A stretch of DNA of 64,000 nucleotides from a bacterium (GTDB lineage: Bacteria; Planctomycetota; Planctomycetia; Kolteriales; Kolteriaceae), in the NCBI GenBank assembly GCA_019753235.1, contig JAIELF010000026.1, positions 22,269 through 86,268 of the forward strand, given 5' to 3'. Below, one piece after another: positions 25,101 to 35,200 of the stretch (the stretch's first letter is position 1; each line of letters starts with the position of its first letter). The notes beneath the pieces were generated by a model. That model was given only the letters and a program-made list of their open reading frames with translations, was not told where the DNA came from and did no database searches. Both the position numbers and the translations under genes were made by a program.

Positions 25101-26681
25101 ACGAACCAGTCGCTATCGTCTTTCGATCTCGTGGGGTCGTTCCTGACGCAGAATGTGGCCGACATCGGTGGAACGAATCCGCCCGCGCCGCAGTATTTTG
25201 CGGACTACTTCTTCAATGGTTTTGCGCAGCGCGAATACGGAAGACCGTTTGCCGGCCAGGATACCACGCGATTGGCTAACTTGGTGAAGGGGGGCGCCAC
25301 GCTTGAATCCGCCGCCCGCACGGGCAATTTCCGCGCAGAGTCTCCGGCGCTCGCGCAGGCTTGGATTCGAGAGATCCTCTACAACATTCTTTCTCCTCAA
25401 GAGAATCAGGCTCTTCGCGCGGACGCCTCGAGGGCCTTTTTGGTCGGCGCGCCAACACGAACCACGTACGAGCTCTTCGTCGCCACCACGCTCCGCTTCC
25501 TGGTGCAAGAGCAGCGAAGCTGGTTGGGGACATTGCAGCGAGTCGTCAACAGCCTCGACGGGCTTCGCTCCTCCATTCGCGTGGCGGCGGCCGAGAACCC
25601 CGGCAGGTTTGCCGGCTTGATGGCCGATGCAAACCTTACCAATCTTAAGCTCGGCTCGCTCGAAGCGAGTGGTGTGTTCATCGATAATCCACCGGGCCGA
25701 GGACGCGAACTTTCTCCCAATGGGATCTCCTTTGGCGTGTCGACCGATACTCCCACGCCGGGTGATTGGACCGGTGATGGCCGAGAGGAGTTCGGCGTCT
25801 TTCGACAGGGAACGTGGTTCCTCGATACCAATGGCACCAATGGATTTCAGGCAGCGGATACCTCGGTCGCGTTCGGCGTCGGTAGCGACATCCCGATGCC
25901 CGGCAACTGGAACGGCGGCAATCAAACCAATCTCGGTGTCTTTCGCAATGGAACCTGGTTCCTGGACACCAATAGAACGCTTGGTTGGCAATCGACCGAT
26001 ACGGCGATTCAGTTTGGCGTTGCCGGCGATACCCCGATTGTGGGCGACTGGAACGGAGATGGTGTATCCGATTTGGGCGTGCGACGAGGCAATGTCTGGT
26101 TTCTGGACACCAACGGCATCCGAGGCTGGCAGGGAAACGACACGACTTTCGCGGATACCTTCGGTCCAGGTCAAATTCTGTCGGCCGATTTCAATGCTGA
26201 TGGAAGAGATGATATCGCCGTCATCAATGGTAACACCTGGCGGATCGATTTCGACGGACCCTTCGGCTACCAGCCGGGCACGGATGTCGAACTTCAGTTC
26301 GATGCCAACGGCGGCAAGCCATTTACTTTAACATCGGGTTCCCCAACGCTGGTCCGTCAGTTCGGAGCCGGCGCGGGGAGTTTGTCCGCGGCGGTACGTT
26401 TGCTCGGCCCGCTCGTTCTGCCGACGAGCAATGTTTCCACCAATGCTTTTGCCGGCCCGACGACCAACAGCAATGGTGGATCAAATACGACAGGCAACTT
26501 GGCCGACTCGAACGGCCCTGCAGGTCAACCGACATTACTGGGAAGAAGCCGACCGACTTTTGGTTCCGCCGGCGTCTCCGCAACGGCATCAGTCGAAGGA
26601 TCATCACGCGATCGCATCGACGCCTTGCTGTTAGCCAAGGCGAAAAGCGACGTCATCGATCAGGTCTTCGAAGATATTTGA
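22164..26681 (+). CDS. 1505-residue LEDR surface protein with DUF4214-like and FG-GAP-like parts
   Basis: Begins with a basic stretch and 'GIEALEDRLVMDYTV', the planctomycete LEDR export motif. Residues about 50-880 are a long repetitive beta-rich region with recurring 'GTAGDD', 'GTTGNDS', 'GTNQADR' turns that resemble degraded RTX/hemolysin-type beta-roll units, separated by segments like 'NGISFSNV' and 'VNFTGV'. Around residues 950-1150 are two helical blocks ('EAYVRYLYRLLLGGDP', 'AWIREILYNILSP') of DUF4214 type, found in S-layer and adhesion proteins. Residues about 1185-1380 are four 42-residue repeats (GDWTGDGREEFGVFRQGTWF...) shared with the preceding gene. Start ATG 22164 follows GGAGGAG. 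Probably exported adhesin or matrix protein; function inferred. Confidence 0.85.
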   Translation: MGLFSRRDRSKPSTSKSSPKVTRFQGGIEALEDRLVMDYTVSFAADTLSIVASNGSNSDLGLTYTGGVFTLTELGGSAGIFTGSSLPTGVTIGPTSQLQIADSFFSGPTRRVEVSLGDGQDQVQNQGITGTRDRVFIDMGSTSDPSQLTGTTGNDSYDILGANSLITSGITFTNLTIVNAGGGADAVRGLVAANDAFTLIGPNEGQSEGIRFQQIESFDARSGPANLILDSGLVGTTTLAFSAVTNAVTARGISFTQIAQIDVNNRAITQTGLTRVQLQVVPVSGGGSQPRPIGSDILLRNLTSLNIDSIFGTAGDDAVLLTGDNLMSIGGVNYTGVVQFDGTTGNDRVDLSTGPASRNITFTSGDINNRINNLANVNFFNVDRLRPINIDVSTRRTVNLVNPTTASTTGNAGEVLVNGIVYENVVNVQNSPSVVGSAGSDALVVTANNQLLLNQVNFTGVTSYSAGAGNDSVVYDFVTPPTYSFDFAAANGVNGQYSAFGIDYTSVEQINTLGNPVTITNAASLGRQGNRAYSANGISFSNVNSATATSLFGTAGDDQFFLNTNGTVAFSATPVGDTIITLLGNRAVLGEGGNDQVFGPASTANDRYQFLSTSAAFRTPGGFLVGRIETLTSATASDTLFGTNGVDTFIFAGTNALQVGAASGFPPVIPTTRLVSFAEINGGDGDDSFSFTNDGSWTGNLVGGNGSDAIRGTDNDTTYTITGLTGSQITRLVGVVGSQVPQLAGTFAQFESVQGGAGVDTFLYQGGAFSSIALNGAGQPTAANAITNTDRGDVLDLSSLSTGVNLSLDVGSQPGGDARVVQVGTSDFFGIRNFETYIGTNQADRFVRSQQATGVVQVMDGRGGADLFQIGNGSPDIVIYDALDQISSIDATLDTLIASPSAPGTPPPTPGVFSPTPNPVGGFNLWLLLQSTQPGGFITANNFPLIAEAYVRYLYRLLLGGDPNTTDGQRIVSFWTQRLTNQSLSSFDLVGSFLTQNVADIGGTNPPAPQYFADYFFNGFAQREYGRPFAGQDTTRLANLVKGGATLESAARTGNFRAESPALAQAWIREILYNILSPQENQALRADASRAFLVGAPTRTTYELFVATTLRFLVQEQRSWLGTLQRVVNSLDGLRSSIRVAAAENPGRFAGLMADANLTNLKLGSLEASGVFIDNPPGRGRELSPNGISFGVSTDTPTPGDWTGDGREEFGVFRQGTWFLDTNGTNGFQAADTSVAFGVGSDIPMPGNWNGGNQTNLGVFRNGTWFLDTNRTLGWQSTDTAIQFGVAGDTPIVGDWNGDGVSDLGVRRGNVWFLDTNGIRGWQGNDTTFADTFGPGQILSADFNADGRDDIAVINGNTWRIDFDGPFGYQPGTDVELQFDANGGKPFTLTSGSPTLVRQFGAGAGSLSAAVRLLGPLVLPTSNVSTNAFAGPTTNSNGGSNTTGNLADSNGPAGQPTLLGRSRPTFGSAGVSATASVEGSSRDRIDALLLAKAKSDVIDQVFEDI

Positions 26682-26682
26682 T

Positions 26683-27960
26683 TCATTCGGGTCTCGTCGA
26701 GGCAAGCGTCCCTGCCTTGATGAGTCCCCCTTGCATCACCGCAAGGAAACGATCACGCTGCTGTAAAAGAGTGATGTCCGTCAACACGTTCCCAGGGACG
26801 ATAAGTAAATCGGCCAGCTTGCCGACTTCGAGCGTGCCGATCTCGCTGGCTCGGCCAAGGATCTCGGCACCCCGTTTGGTGGCGCACGTGATCGTTTCCA
26901 TGGTTGAGAAACCAACGTCATTCACGAAGAAGGCGAGTTCCTTCGCGTAGTCGCCGTGCGGATTCCAGGCGAAGCCATAATCGCCGCCCATGCCGATTCG
27001 GCCCCCCGCCTTGAGGATTTTGAGGGCACTCTCCGCGCCCGCCTCGAGCGTCTCTTGGTGCCCGTCGATCACCTCTTGAGGCATGTCAAACGAAGGACCA
27101 TGTTCGACACTGGCCTTCTCAAAGTAGAGGGCAGGAACGACGGGGACATCGCGTGCCAGCAGCAGATCGAGCGCTTCATCATCCATGAAAGTCCCATGTT
27201 CGATGGCATCGTAACCAGCGCGAAGAGCATTTTTGATCCCCTCGGTTGCTCGGCAATGACCCGTAACTTTGAGTTTATGATTGTGCGCGGTCTGCACGAC
27301 CGCGTGCATCTCTTCGAAGGTCATGCAAAGAGTGTGATGATCGTTGACATTGGGGGCTGCTGCGTCGCCGGTGGGATAGGTCTTGACCCATTCGACGCCG
27401 TCTTTGACGAGTTTACGAACCGCGGAACGAGCTTCGTCGGGGCCACTGACTAAGAGAACCAAGCCTTCCATGCCGATGCGACGAAAGTCGGGATTCCAAT
27501 CCATCAATCCGCCGACGCCACAAATCTCTCGACCACTGGCGGCCAGTCGGGGCCCCAGCGTGATGTCGTCTTCGATCGCCTTTTTCAGCCAGACATCAAT
27601 GTTAAAGAGACTTCCACCACTGCGCGCAGCAGTGTAACCACACTCGAGCGCAAGCTTCGCATTCGAAGCGGCCAAAAGCGTGACGTACTCGACGGGATAC
27701 TTGATGTCGAGATCTTCAAGTTGCGCGACATTGAAATAAGTGGGATGAAAATGAGCTTCCACCAAGCCCGGCATCACGGTGTGGCCGGTCGCGTCAATGA
27801 CCGTGATTTTGGGGTCGAGAGAAAGCGACTCACGAACCGGGCCGACATAGCGAATGCGCCCCTGGTCGATCTCAATATCACTCCGCTCGAGCGCTCGCTG
27901 ACCGGTCCCATCGACCAGCATTCCATGGCGAATAAGAAGCGTTCTCGTCCCGAGCTTCAT
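26683..27960 (-). CDS. Amidohydrolase-family metal-dependent hydrolase
   Basis: 425 residues. The first metal site is 'GLVEAHFHP' (HxH), the metal-ligand histidines follow in 'LKVTGHCRA' and 'AIEHGTFMDD', and 'GMGGDYGF' holds the late catalytic Asp. N-terminal 'LLIRHGMLVDGTG' and C-terminal 'GTLEVGKLADLLIVPGNVL' form the small beta sandwich of imidazolonepropionase/prolidase-like amidohydrolases. Substrate unknown, probably a cyclic amide or dipeptide. The start is put at ATG 27960, just after AGGGGGGA; the frame is open to 28029. Its stop is one base from the stop of the convergent 1505-residue gene. Confidence 0.9.
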   Translation of the reverse strand: MKLGTRTLLIRHGMLVDGTGQRALERSDIEIDQGRIRYVGPVRESLSLDPKITVIDATGHTVMPGLVEAHFHPTYFNVAQLEDLDIKYPVEYVTLLAASNAKLALECGYTAARSGGSLFNIDVWLKKAIEDDITLGPRLAASGREICGVGGLMDWNPDFRRIGMEGLVLLVSGPDEARSAVRKLVKDGVEWVKTYPTGDAAAPNVNDHHTLCMTFEEMHAVVQTAHNHKLKVTGHCRATEGIKNALRAGYDAIEHGTFMDDEALDLLLARDVPVVPALYFEKASVEHGPSFDMPQEVIDGHQETLEAGAESALKILKAGGRIGMGGDYGFAWNPHGDYAKELAFFVNDVGFSTMETITCATKRGAEILGRASEIGTLEVGKLADLLIVPGNVLTDITLLQQRDRFLAVMQGGLIKAGTLASTRPE

Positions 27961-28092
27961 CCAATCCCCCCTGATGGTCCCCTCGACGTGCTCTAGACGA
28001 TGTTGCCCGGCCGACGCGGCCCGATGCAAGCCTCATTTCCATTCCTTTTGCATCAACGCCCGCGACTATTGATGTTCGCGCAGGAAAAGCCG

Positions 28093-28111
28093 CCGGTGAC
28101 CGAATCACCGG
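28093..28111 (-). terminator. Possible intrinsic terminator downstream of alpha/beta hydrolase
   Basis: On the minus strand CCGGTGA-TTCGG-TCACCGG forms a perfect 7-bp stem with 5-base loop, followed after a few bases by CTTTTCC. It lies about 140 bases past the hydrolase stop and about 130 bases before the amidohydrolase start, so it would separate the two transcripts. The T-run is short, so it is only a candidate. Confidence 0.45.
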
Positions 28112-28249
28112 GGGCGTTTCGCAAGCGAATTTGCCCCCTTACTGCCGCGGCGGGGCGTCTTTTGTTTGGTACGGATGAGTACGAGAGGCGTGTTGACAAA
28201 AGGAAGTAAAGCCGATGGCGGGCTATCATTTCTCTCTTTTGTCGGCCGA

Positions 28250-29143
28250 CTAGATTTGCGCGGGAAGGTCGGGGGGATGGATCGATTCCAAAAATGGAAC
28301 CAGCGTTGCGAGGTAACTCTCGCGGGCCAAACTGTGAATTTGATGCCCCACCTCGGGATATCGGACCACCGTCAGGTCATGAATCGATTCTCGCAACGTT
28401 TCAGCATCAGCATCGCGAAGCATGCCACCCCGGTCTGGGTCGGCCTGCATCAAAAGAACTGGAACGTCGATCGACGACGCCAGCGTTTTCCAGTCATAGC
28501 CAGCAAGCCAATCTCCTTCGACGATCGGCGTCAAGCATTCGGGATCCATCGTCGCCAGCGTGGAAGCATGGAAGCGAATCGATGCTTCGTCGCGCACGTC
28601 TCCTAGTCGAGCACTCTGCCCCGTTTGTGGATTATCGAGGCGCACCTCCGCGAGTTGCTTGGCAAGGTCGGCGACCGAGTGCCATCGTTCTCCTTTCAAG
28701 ATGTCGCGAAACTGAAGGAACTGTGAATGAAAGACAGTCTGCTCGACATTCTTGCCAAGCGTCTCGAAGGGAGGGTCCTCCATGATGACGCCGAGTGCTT
28801 GCTCGCGCAGACGCGATGCCGCCGCCAGCGCCACCATCGCCCCTAATGAGTGCCCCACCAAGATAACCGGGCCGGCAATGACATCTCGGGCGATGTGAAC
28901 GGCATCGTCAATGTAATTCACCACGCGATAACCTCGCGGCGACCGGGCCGATCCGCCATGACCACGAAAATCAAGTCCCCACGGGGTGAAGCGGGCGGCC
29001 AGTCCCGACATCACCAGTGACCAGTCTCGATGCGTTCGAGTCACGCCATGCAGAAACAGTAGCGTGGGCCCGCTCGGCTCGATGGGTCCGACACATTGAA
29101 TCGGCCCCGTCGAAGTCGCTTGGGCGATCGTTCGCCACTTCAT
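28250..29143 (-). CDS. Alpha/beta hydrolase
   Basis: 297 residues, single alpha/beta-hydrolase fold. 'LLFLHGVTRTH' gives the oxyanion loop, 'WGLDFRGHGGSARS' the typical strand-turn, 'LVGHSLGAMVAL' the nucleophile elbow with Ser, 'LLMQADPDRGG' the acid and 'YPEVGHQIH' the catalytic His. Resembles the non-haem-peroxidase/ester hydrolase group; substrate unknown. ATG 29143 is preceded by GAGGAG nine bases away. Divergent from the giant ThuA-cytochrome gene, with 146 bases between the two starts. Confidence 0.9.
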   Translation of the reverse strand: MKWRTIAQATSTGPIQCVGPIEPSGPTLLFLHGVTRTHRDWSLVMSGLAARFTPWGLDFRGHGGSARSPRGYRVVNYIDDAVHIARDVIAGPVILVGHSLGAMVALAAASRLREQALGVIMEDPPFETLGKNVEQTVFHSQFLQFRDILKGERWHSVADLAKQLAEVRLDNPQTGQSARLGDVRDEASIRFHASTLATMDPECLTPIVEGDWLAGYDWKTLASSIDVPVLLMQADPDRGGMLRDADAETLRESIHDLTVVRYPEVGHQIHSLARESYLATLVPFLESIHPPDLPAQI

Positions 29144-29289
29144 TGATGAATTCTCCTCAAGCCATTCGTGCCCTGCAAAAAAGAGACGTCTTCCGCGAGT
29201 GATCGTTGTACGACTTCGTTTCCGCGTCGGTCGGCCGTTGCCCCGCGCGGCGGCCTTTGAGATGATGGATGGCGAGCGAGGAGGGAGTG

Positions 29290-32200
29290 ATGTTTCGATG
29301 GTTGACTACAATCGGCGGATGTGTCGCGCTCGTACTAGCATGCTCACCGGAGTTGATGGCCGACGACGCGCCAAAGAGAATTCTGGTTATTGCTGGGAAG
29401 AAGAGTCACGGACCAGAGGGGAACGGCATTCATGACTACGGATGGAGTGCTCGGCTCATCAAGGTGATGCTCGATCACTCGAACGTTCGCGATCAGGTCT
29501 TGGTCGACGTCGCTACTGATGGCTGGCCCAAAGAGGCGTCCTCCCTCCAACAGGCCGACAGCATCATGATCATCTCCGATGGACGTGATGGGGAACTCTT
29601 TGAGGAAGCTCCTCATCTCTCTTCGCCTGAACATGTCGAGTTGATCTCGAAGGAGGTCCGACGGGGTTGCGGCTTGGTCACCTTTCACTTTTCGACTTTT
29701 GCGCCCGACCGGTATGCCGATCAGATTCTCGACTGGGTTGGTGGCTACTTTGATTGGGAGACCAACGGCAAGCGGGATTGGTACTCGGCCATCCAAGTGG
29801 CTGATACGGCGGTCGCGATTGCTTCGCCTGAGCATCCCGTAAGTCGAGGGGTGATGCCATTCACGCTGAAGGAGGAGTTCTACTTCAACCTTCGGCTTCA
29901 TCCGTTGGTCGGAGGTATGACACCTCTTCTCCGGGTGCAGGCACTTCCGGGACGGGATCCGACGGGCAACATCGTGGCGTGGGCTCGGCAGCGTCCGCAA
30001 GGGGGACGGGGCTTTGGCACGACGTGCGGGCACTTCTACGAGAATTGGCGACAAGACGATTTTCGGAAGCTGATTCTCAACGGGCTCGTATGGTCGGCGG
30101 GCGTCGATATTCCCCCCGACGGCGTCAAGGCCCGGTTCTATGAAAGGGCCGAGATCGATCAGGCTCTGTCGGGCAAAAACGGCGTTGATCGCGCTCAGCT
30201 CGATGAATCACCGATTCGAGTTCTGCTCCTTGCTGGAAATGAATCCCATCAGTGGCACAACTGGAAGAAGACGACTCCCGCGATCGTGAAACTCCTTCAG
30301 CGAGATCCGCGCATCCAAGTCGACGTTCGGACCGACATTGAGTCGCTAGGAGATCTCAACCTGGCCGACTTTCAGACGGTTCTGCTCAATTATTGCAACT
30401 GGCAAGACCCGACCGGGCTAAGCGACAAAAGCAAGCGCGCTTTCGTTGCGTACCTCGAACAAGGAGGGGGTCTGGTGATCGTTCACTTCGCCAACGGAGC
30501 GTTTCATTTCTCGCTGCCGAGCGCGGGGGCATCTGACTGGCCTGAGTATCGCCGAATCGTTCGGCGGGTTTGGGATCATCAAGGCAAAGGTGAATCGCAA
30601 AGCGGACACGATGCCTTTGGTCTATTTGAAGTTAAGCCGACCAGTCTCCCGCACCCGACGACGGCAGGTCTCGCGCCATTCACGGTCACCGACGAACTCT
30701 ACTTTCGTCAAGCGGGGGATGAGGCGATCGAGCCGCTGTTGCTGGCCCATTCCAAAGTGACCGATCGTGATGAGCCCTTGGCGTTTTCCTACCGGTATGG
30801 AAAGGGTCGCATTTTTCAGACACTGTTGGGGCACAGCGAGCAGACTTACGAAACGTTTGAAGCAAGGGAGATTCTTCGGCGCGCGGTTGCTTGGTGTGCG
30901 AACCGACCGGTCGTCGCGCGGACAAAGGATTTCGACCCCGACGTCGCGCAGGGACTCCCTCCCAAGGGGGAGGTTTTGGCCGAGGGACGTTTCGGTAAGG
31001 CAATCGATGCGCGGGTAGCGTCGTGTGGGATGTCGTCCTTTTCCACGCCGAAGGTCGAGCAGCTTCACGCGCGGGTTTGGGTTCGGCTCGAATCGGCCAA
31101 GGGGTACAACATCCTGCTCGCCTATCAGCCGAAATCGAGCCCGATTCATTGGGAATTATTCACCGAGCCGGGGACCGGACAGCTTACCCTCTACTCGCCC
31201 AAGATGACCCCCGACCATGTCCGCGCGGAGAATCGGATCACCGACGGACGTTGGCATATGCTCGATGTCTCGATGACTCGCGCTGAGGTTCGGCTTCGCG
31301 TGGATGGGGAATCCCCCTTGACGACGGTCGTCGAGAATGGGCCGACCATGACCGAGGATGGCCCCCTTTCGGTTGGCTCTTTGGTGGAAGGGGGGCTTGG
31401 TTGCGACGGATGGTTGGATGATCTCCATTGGCGTGATGCCCCTTTCTCGAAGGAAGTGCCGACCGAACCGATGCCAGTCGACTCTCATTCGCTGGGTCAT
31501 TGGCGATTCGACAATATCATCGACAACAACCAGTTGCCTGATGAGTCGGTCCATCATCGTCCGATGTTGGTTCGCGATCCCACAAAGGTGGCCGAGATCC
31601 TTGGGCCTGTTGAAGATCCCCATTTCTTAGAGGGCTCGGTCGGCTTTCATTGGCGCGAGAACGACTCGGCAGATGACCGTTGGAATCAAGCGGATGTCGG
31701 TCCATTTCTGGCAAGTGTGCTTCCTCTTCCGACCGGTGGGCTGATCGCCCGCGGGCTTTCCATCGCGCTTCCGGGTTCGATGAAAGGAGGAGTTGCCTAC
31801 GATCTGGCAACGATGTCGCTGGTCGCGGGTTGGACGGGTGGATTCCTTCGCTTCGACCCGGCTCGGCATGGTCTGATTACGTCTCCGCGAATTCAGGGGA
31901 AAGTGGCCTTCGCCTTTCCACCTCGCGCGGACCCCTCGATCAGTGGAAAAAATGAGTATCGTGGGCTTTATCGGGTGGGACGCGAAGTCGTTCTCGCGTC
32001 GACGATCGACGCGACCGGCATCTTAGAGTGGCCGAGCTTTCGAGTGACGGAAGGTCGGCCGAGTTTTCTTCGAACATGGGAAGTCGCCCCCAGCGAGAAG
32101 CCGACGCGCATCTACGTCGCCCAGGGTGAATCGATCACATTGTCTGCGGAGGGAAGAGCCGCAACGGTCGGTCATTCTCTCTTTCGATTGCAAGGAGATG

Positions 32201-35200
32201 GGCGCTGGTACGTTGATGAGAAGGCTCCTGATTCTCTTTGGTTAGAGATCCCGCCCGGAAAGAACCCTCGGCACGCTCGTACCCATTGGACCGAGGCCCC
32301 TTCTAGTCGTGACATACCAATGTCACTCATTCCAGAATCCGATCCGATCGAATCGCTTGCGGAGAAGATTCGTTCCACGAAGCCAATCTGGAACGAGGAA
32401 GTGAGCACCGTGATGGTCCCTTCGGACGAGCAGGGTCCCTACGCGATCGATGACTTTCCCCTTCCTCATCAGAACCCATATCGTTCGCTGTGCTTTCCAT
32501 CGGATCATGATTTTCTTCCCAACGGTGAGCTGGCGGTGTCCATGGTGCATGGTGACGTCTGGATGGCTCGGGGTGTCGGTTCATCGAAAGGGACGATTCA
32601 TTGGAGGCGCTTCGCCAGCGGTCTGCATCAACCGCTTGGCCTCAAGGTCAAGGAGAATGATGTTTACGTTTTGGGCCGAGATCAGATCACGCGACTGGTT
32701 GATCGCGATCAAGATGGCGAAGCAGACTTCTACGAAAACTATTTCGCCAACCCGGCCGCGTCGGTCGGTGGGCACGATTTTGAAGCCTGTCTGGAGACTG
32801 ATCCTGAGGGTCGCTTTCTCTTCGTCAGTGCCACTCAGGGACTTGTCCGTGTCCGTCCAGATCGCCGAGGCGTCGACATCCTGGCGACCGGTTTTCGCAA
32901 TCCCAACGGGTTAGGTGTTCGGCCAGCATCGATGGGAAAAGAAGATTGGATTACCGTCTCGCCGCAAGAGGGTAATTGGACTCCCTCCTCATCGATCAAT
33001 CTTGTTCGGCCCGGCGGATTTTATGGCTTTCGTTCAGGCAAAGAGGGAGAGCAAGTGCCGACGTCGATCGATCCGCCTCTCTGCTGGATACCTCGTTTGC
33101 TCGATAACTCGAGCGGCAGTCAAGTTTGGACCGATGCCAAGCGATTCGGGCCGCTCGGCGGGCAGATGTTGCACCTCTCCTACGGGCAATGCCGCGTTCT
33201 CTTAGCGATGACGGAACAGGTCGGAGCCACCTGGCAGGGGGGCGTGGTGGCGCTTCCTTGGGAGTTTCGTTCCGGCATCATGCGCGGCCGAGTCAATCCG
33301 GCGGACGGTCAACTCTATCTGTCGGGACTTAAGGGGTGGGTCTCCGCCGCCGTCGACGACGGATCGCTTAGCCGGGTTCGTTACACAAACAAGCCGTTCG
33401 CTTGGCCTCGCTCGGTCGAGACGTGGGCCAATGGTTTGTTGATCCATTTCTCTGAACCGATCGATGCCCGCATCAGCAGCGATCCCGATCGATACTCTCT
33501 ATCGGCATGGAACTATCGATACAGCGCTCAATATGGTTCCCCCGAGATCAATCCGCGCGACCACCAACAAGAGGGAAAAGAAGAGTGGACCATCACCTCT
33601 GCCACGGTACTTGAAGATGGTCGATCGGTCTTCTTAGAAGTTCCGTCGCTTACGCCCGTGATGCAGCTTTTGCTCGCGATGAAGATCGAGTCGGCCCGGC
33701 ACGATCCGATTCGGACGACACTCGCGTACACGATCCACACTCTACCGACCCGCGCGATGCCCGACGAAGAAATCGTTCGCCGTCCCCGCCCCGGAAATCT
33801 TCCACCAGCGATTGAATCACGTCTCCGCGCGGGCGTTGCATGGAAGGTGGAGCAGGATGCCCGTCGTGATGTGGCGATCACAAGGTCGTGGGCTTGGGTG
33901 ATACCCAAGGGGACGGCGCTGGCCCATGGAATCAAGCCTGGTCCTTTTCGCGCGATGGCGGTCGGTTACGTCAAGGCGCCCGAGTCGGCCCACTATCGAT
34001 TCCGATGGAGCAGCACCGGTCGGGCCAAGCTGATGCTGGGTCAACAGCCAGCCATCGAATTCGATTCTTCGGCCGGGGCAACCTCTTCTACTGTCTCGTT
34101 GCATCGGGGTTACAACGCCTACCGGATCGAGTGCGAGTCGGCCGAGCATGGAGAGAATGTTCTGCGGATGCTGTGGAGTTCTGCTGGCTTTGCCGAGGAG
34201 CCGATCCCCCCCACACTTCTTTTCTTTGATAGCCAAGACGAGAACGTCTCGGCCGCGTCCAAGCGGACGAAGGGGCTCACGCTCTTAGAAGAGCATCGCT
34301 GTTGGAACTGTCATGCGGGCCGACCTGCGGGAATTTCGCAGGGCCCCGACCTCGCAGGGATCGGTTCGCGATTGACGAAGTCTTGGATGACGGAATGGTT
34401 GGCGGATCCCAAACAACTCCGCGCCCAAGCCACCATGCCTTCGTTCTTTCGGGCGGGAAAGGGGACTGACGATCAAGATCTTGCCGACGTGGTGGCGTAT
34501 TTAGCGTCGCTGACGTCGCCGAAGAATGCCCAAAAGGAACTGCCTGAGGCGACGGAACCTGACCACGCGTTCGTTGATCTGGGTTGCCTTGCCTGTCACA
34601 CGCTCGAACCGAGTGACGCGTTGGGACACGATCGAATTTCGTTGGCTCGCGTGGGGTGGAAGTTTCAGCCCGGCGCGTTTGCCTCCTATTTGAAGGATCC
34701 CGCCGCCCATCACGCGACAACGCGCATGCCGAACTATCATCTGACCGATGATGAGATCGGCTCGCTTGTATCGACGTGGAAGAAGAGTGAGCCTTCTATC
34801 AAGGATGAACGTCCTCTGCCCGCCGGGGATACGCGCCGGGGCAAGGAGCGGTTCCTCTCGATCGGCTGCTCCCAGTGTCATAGGCTTGACACCGATCGAC
34901 CCGCGACCAACCAGTTAGCGAGTCCGTTAAGCCGATCGAGTAAGTTGGACCGGGGTTGTCTTGCCGAGACGCCCTCGCCGAGCCTGCCTTGGTACGACTT
35001 CACTCCCACGGAGCGAGAAGCGATCGCGTCTTACTTGGCGAGTCAAGAAGAGACTGCACCGACGCCATCGTTAGTGATGGAGAGTCGTCGGCATTTCGAG
35101 CAGCATCGATGTCATGCCTGTCATTCTCGCGATGGTGTCACGAGTCCTCGAGCGTCGATTGTTCTGGAGGAGTCTCCTTCGGGCCTGCCTCCGGAGCCTA

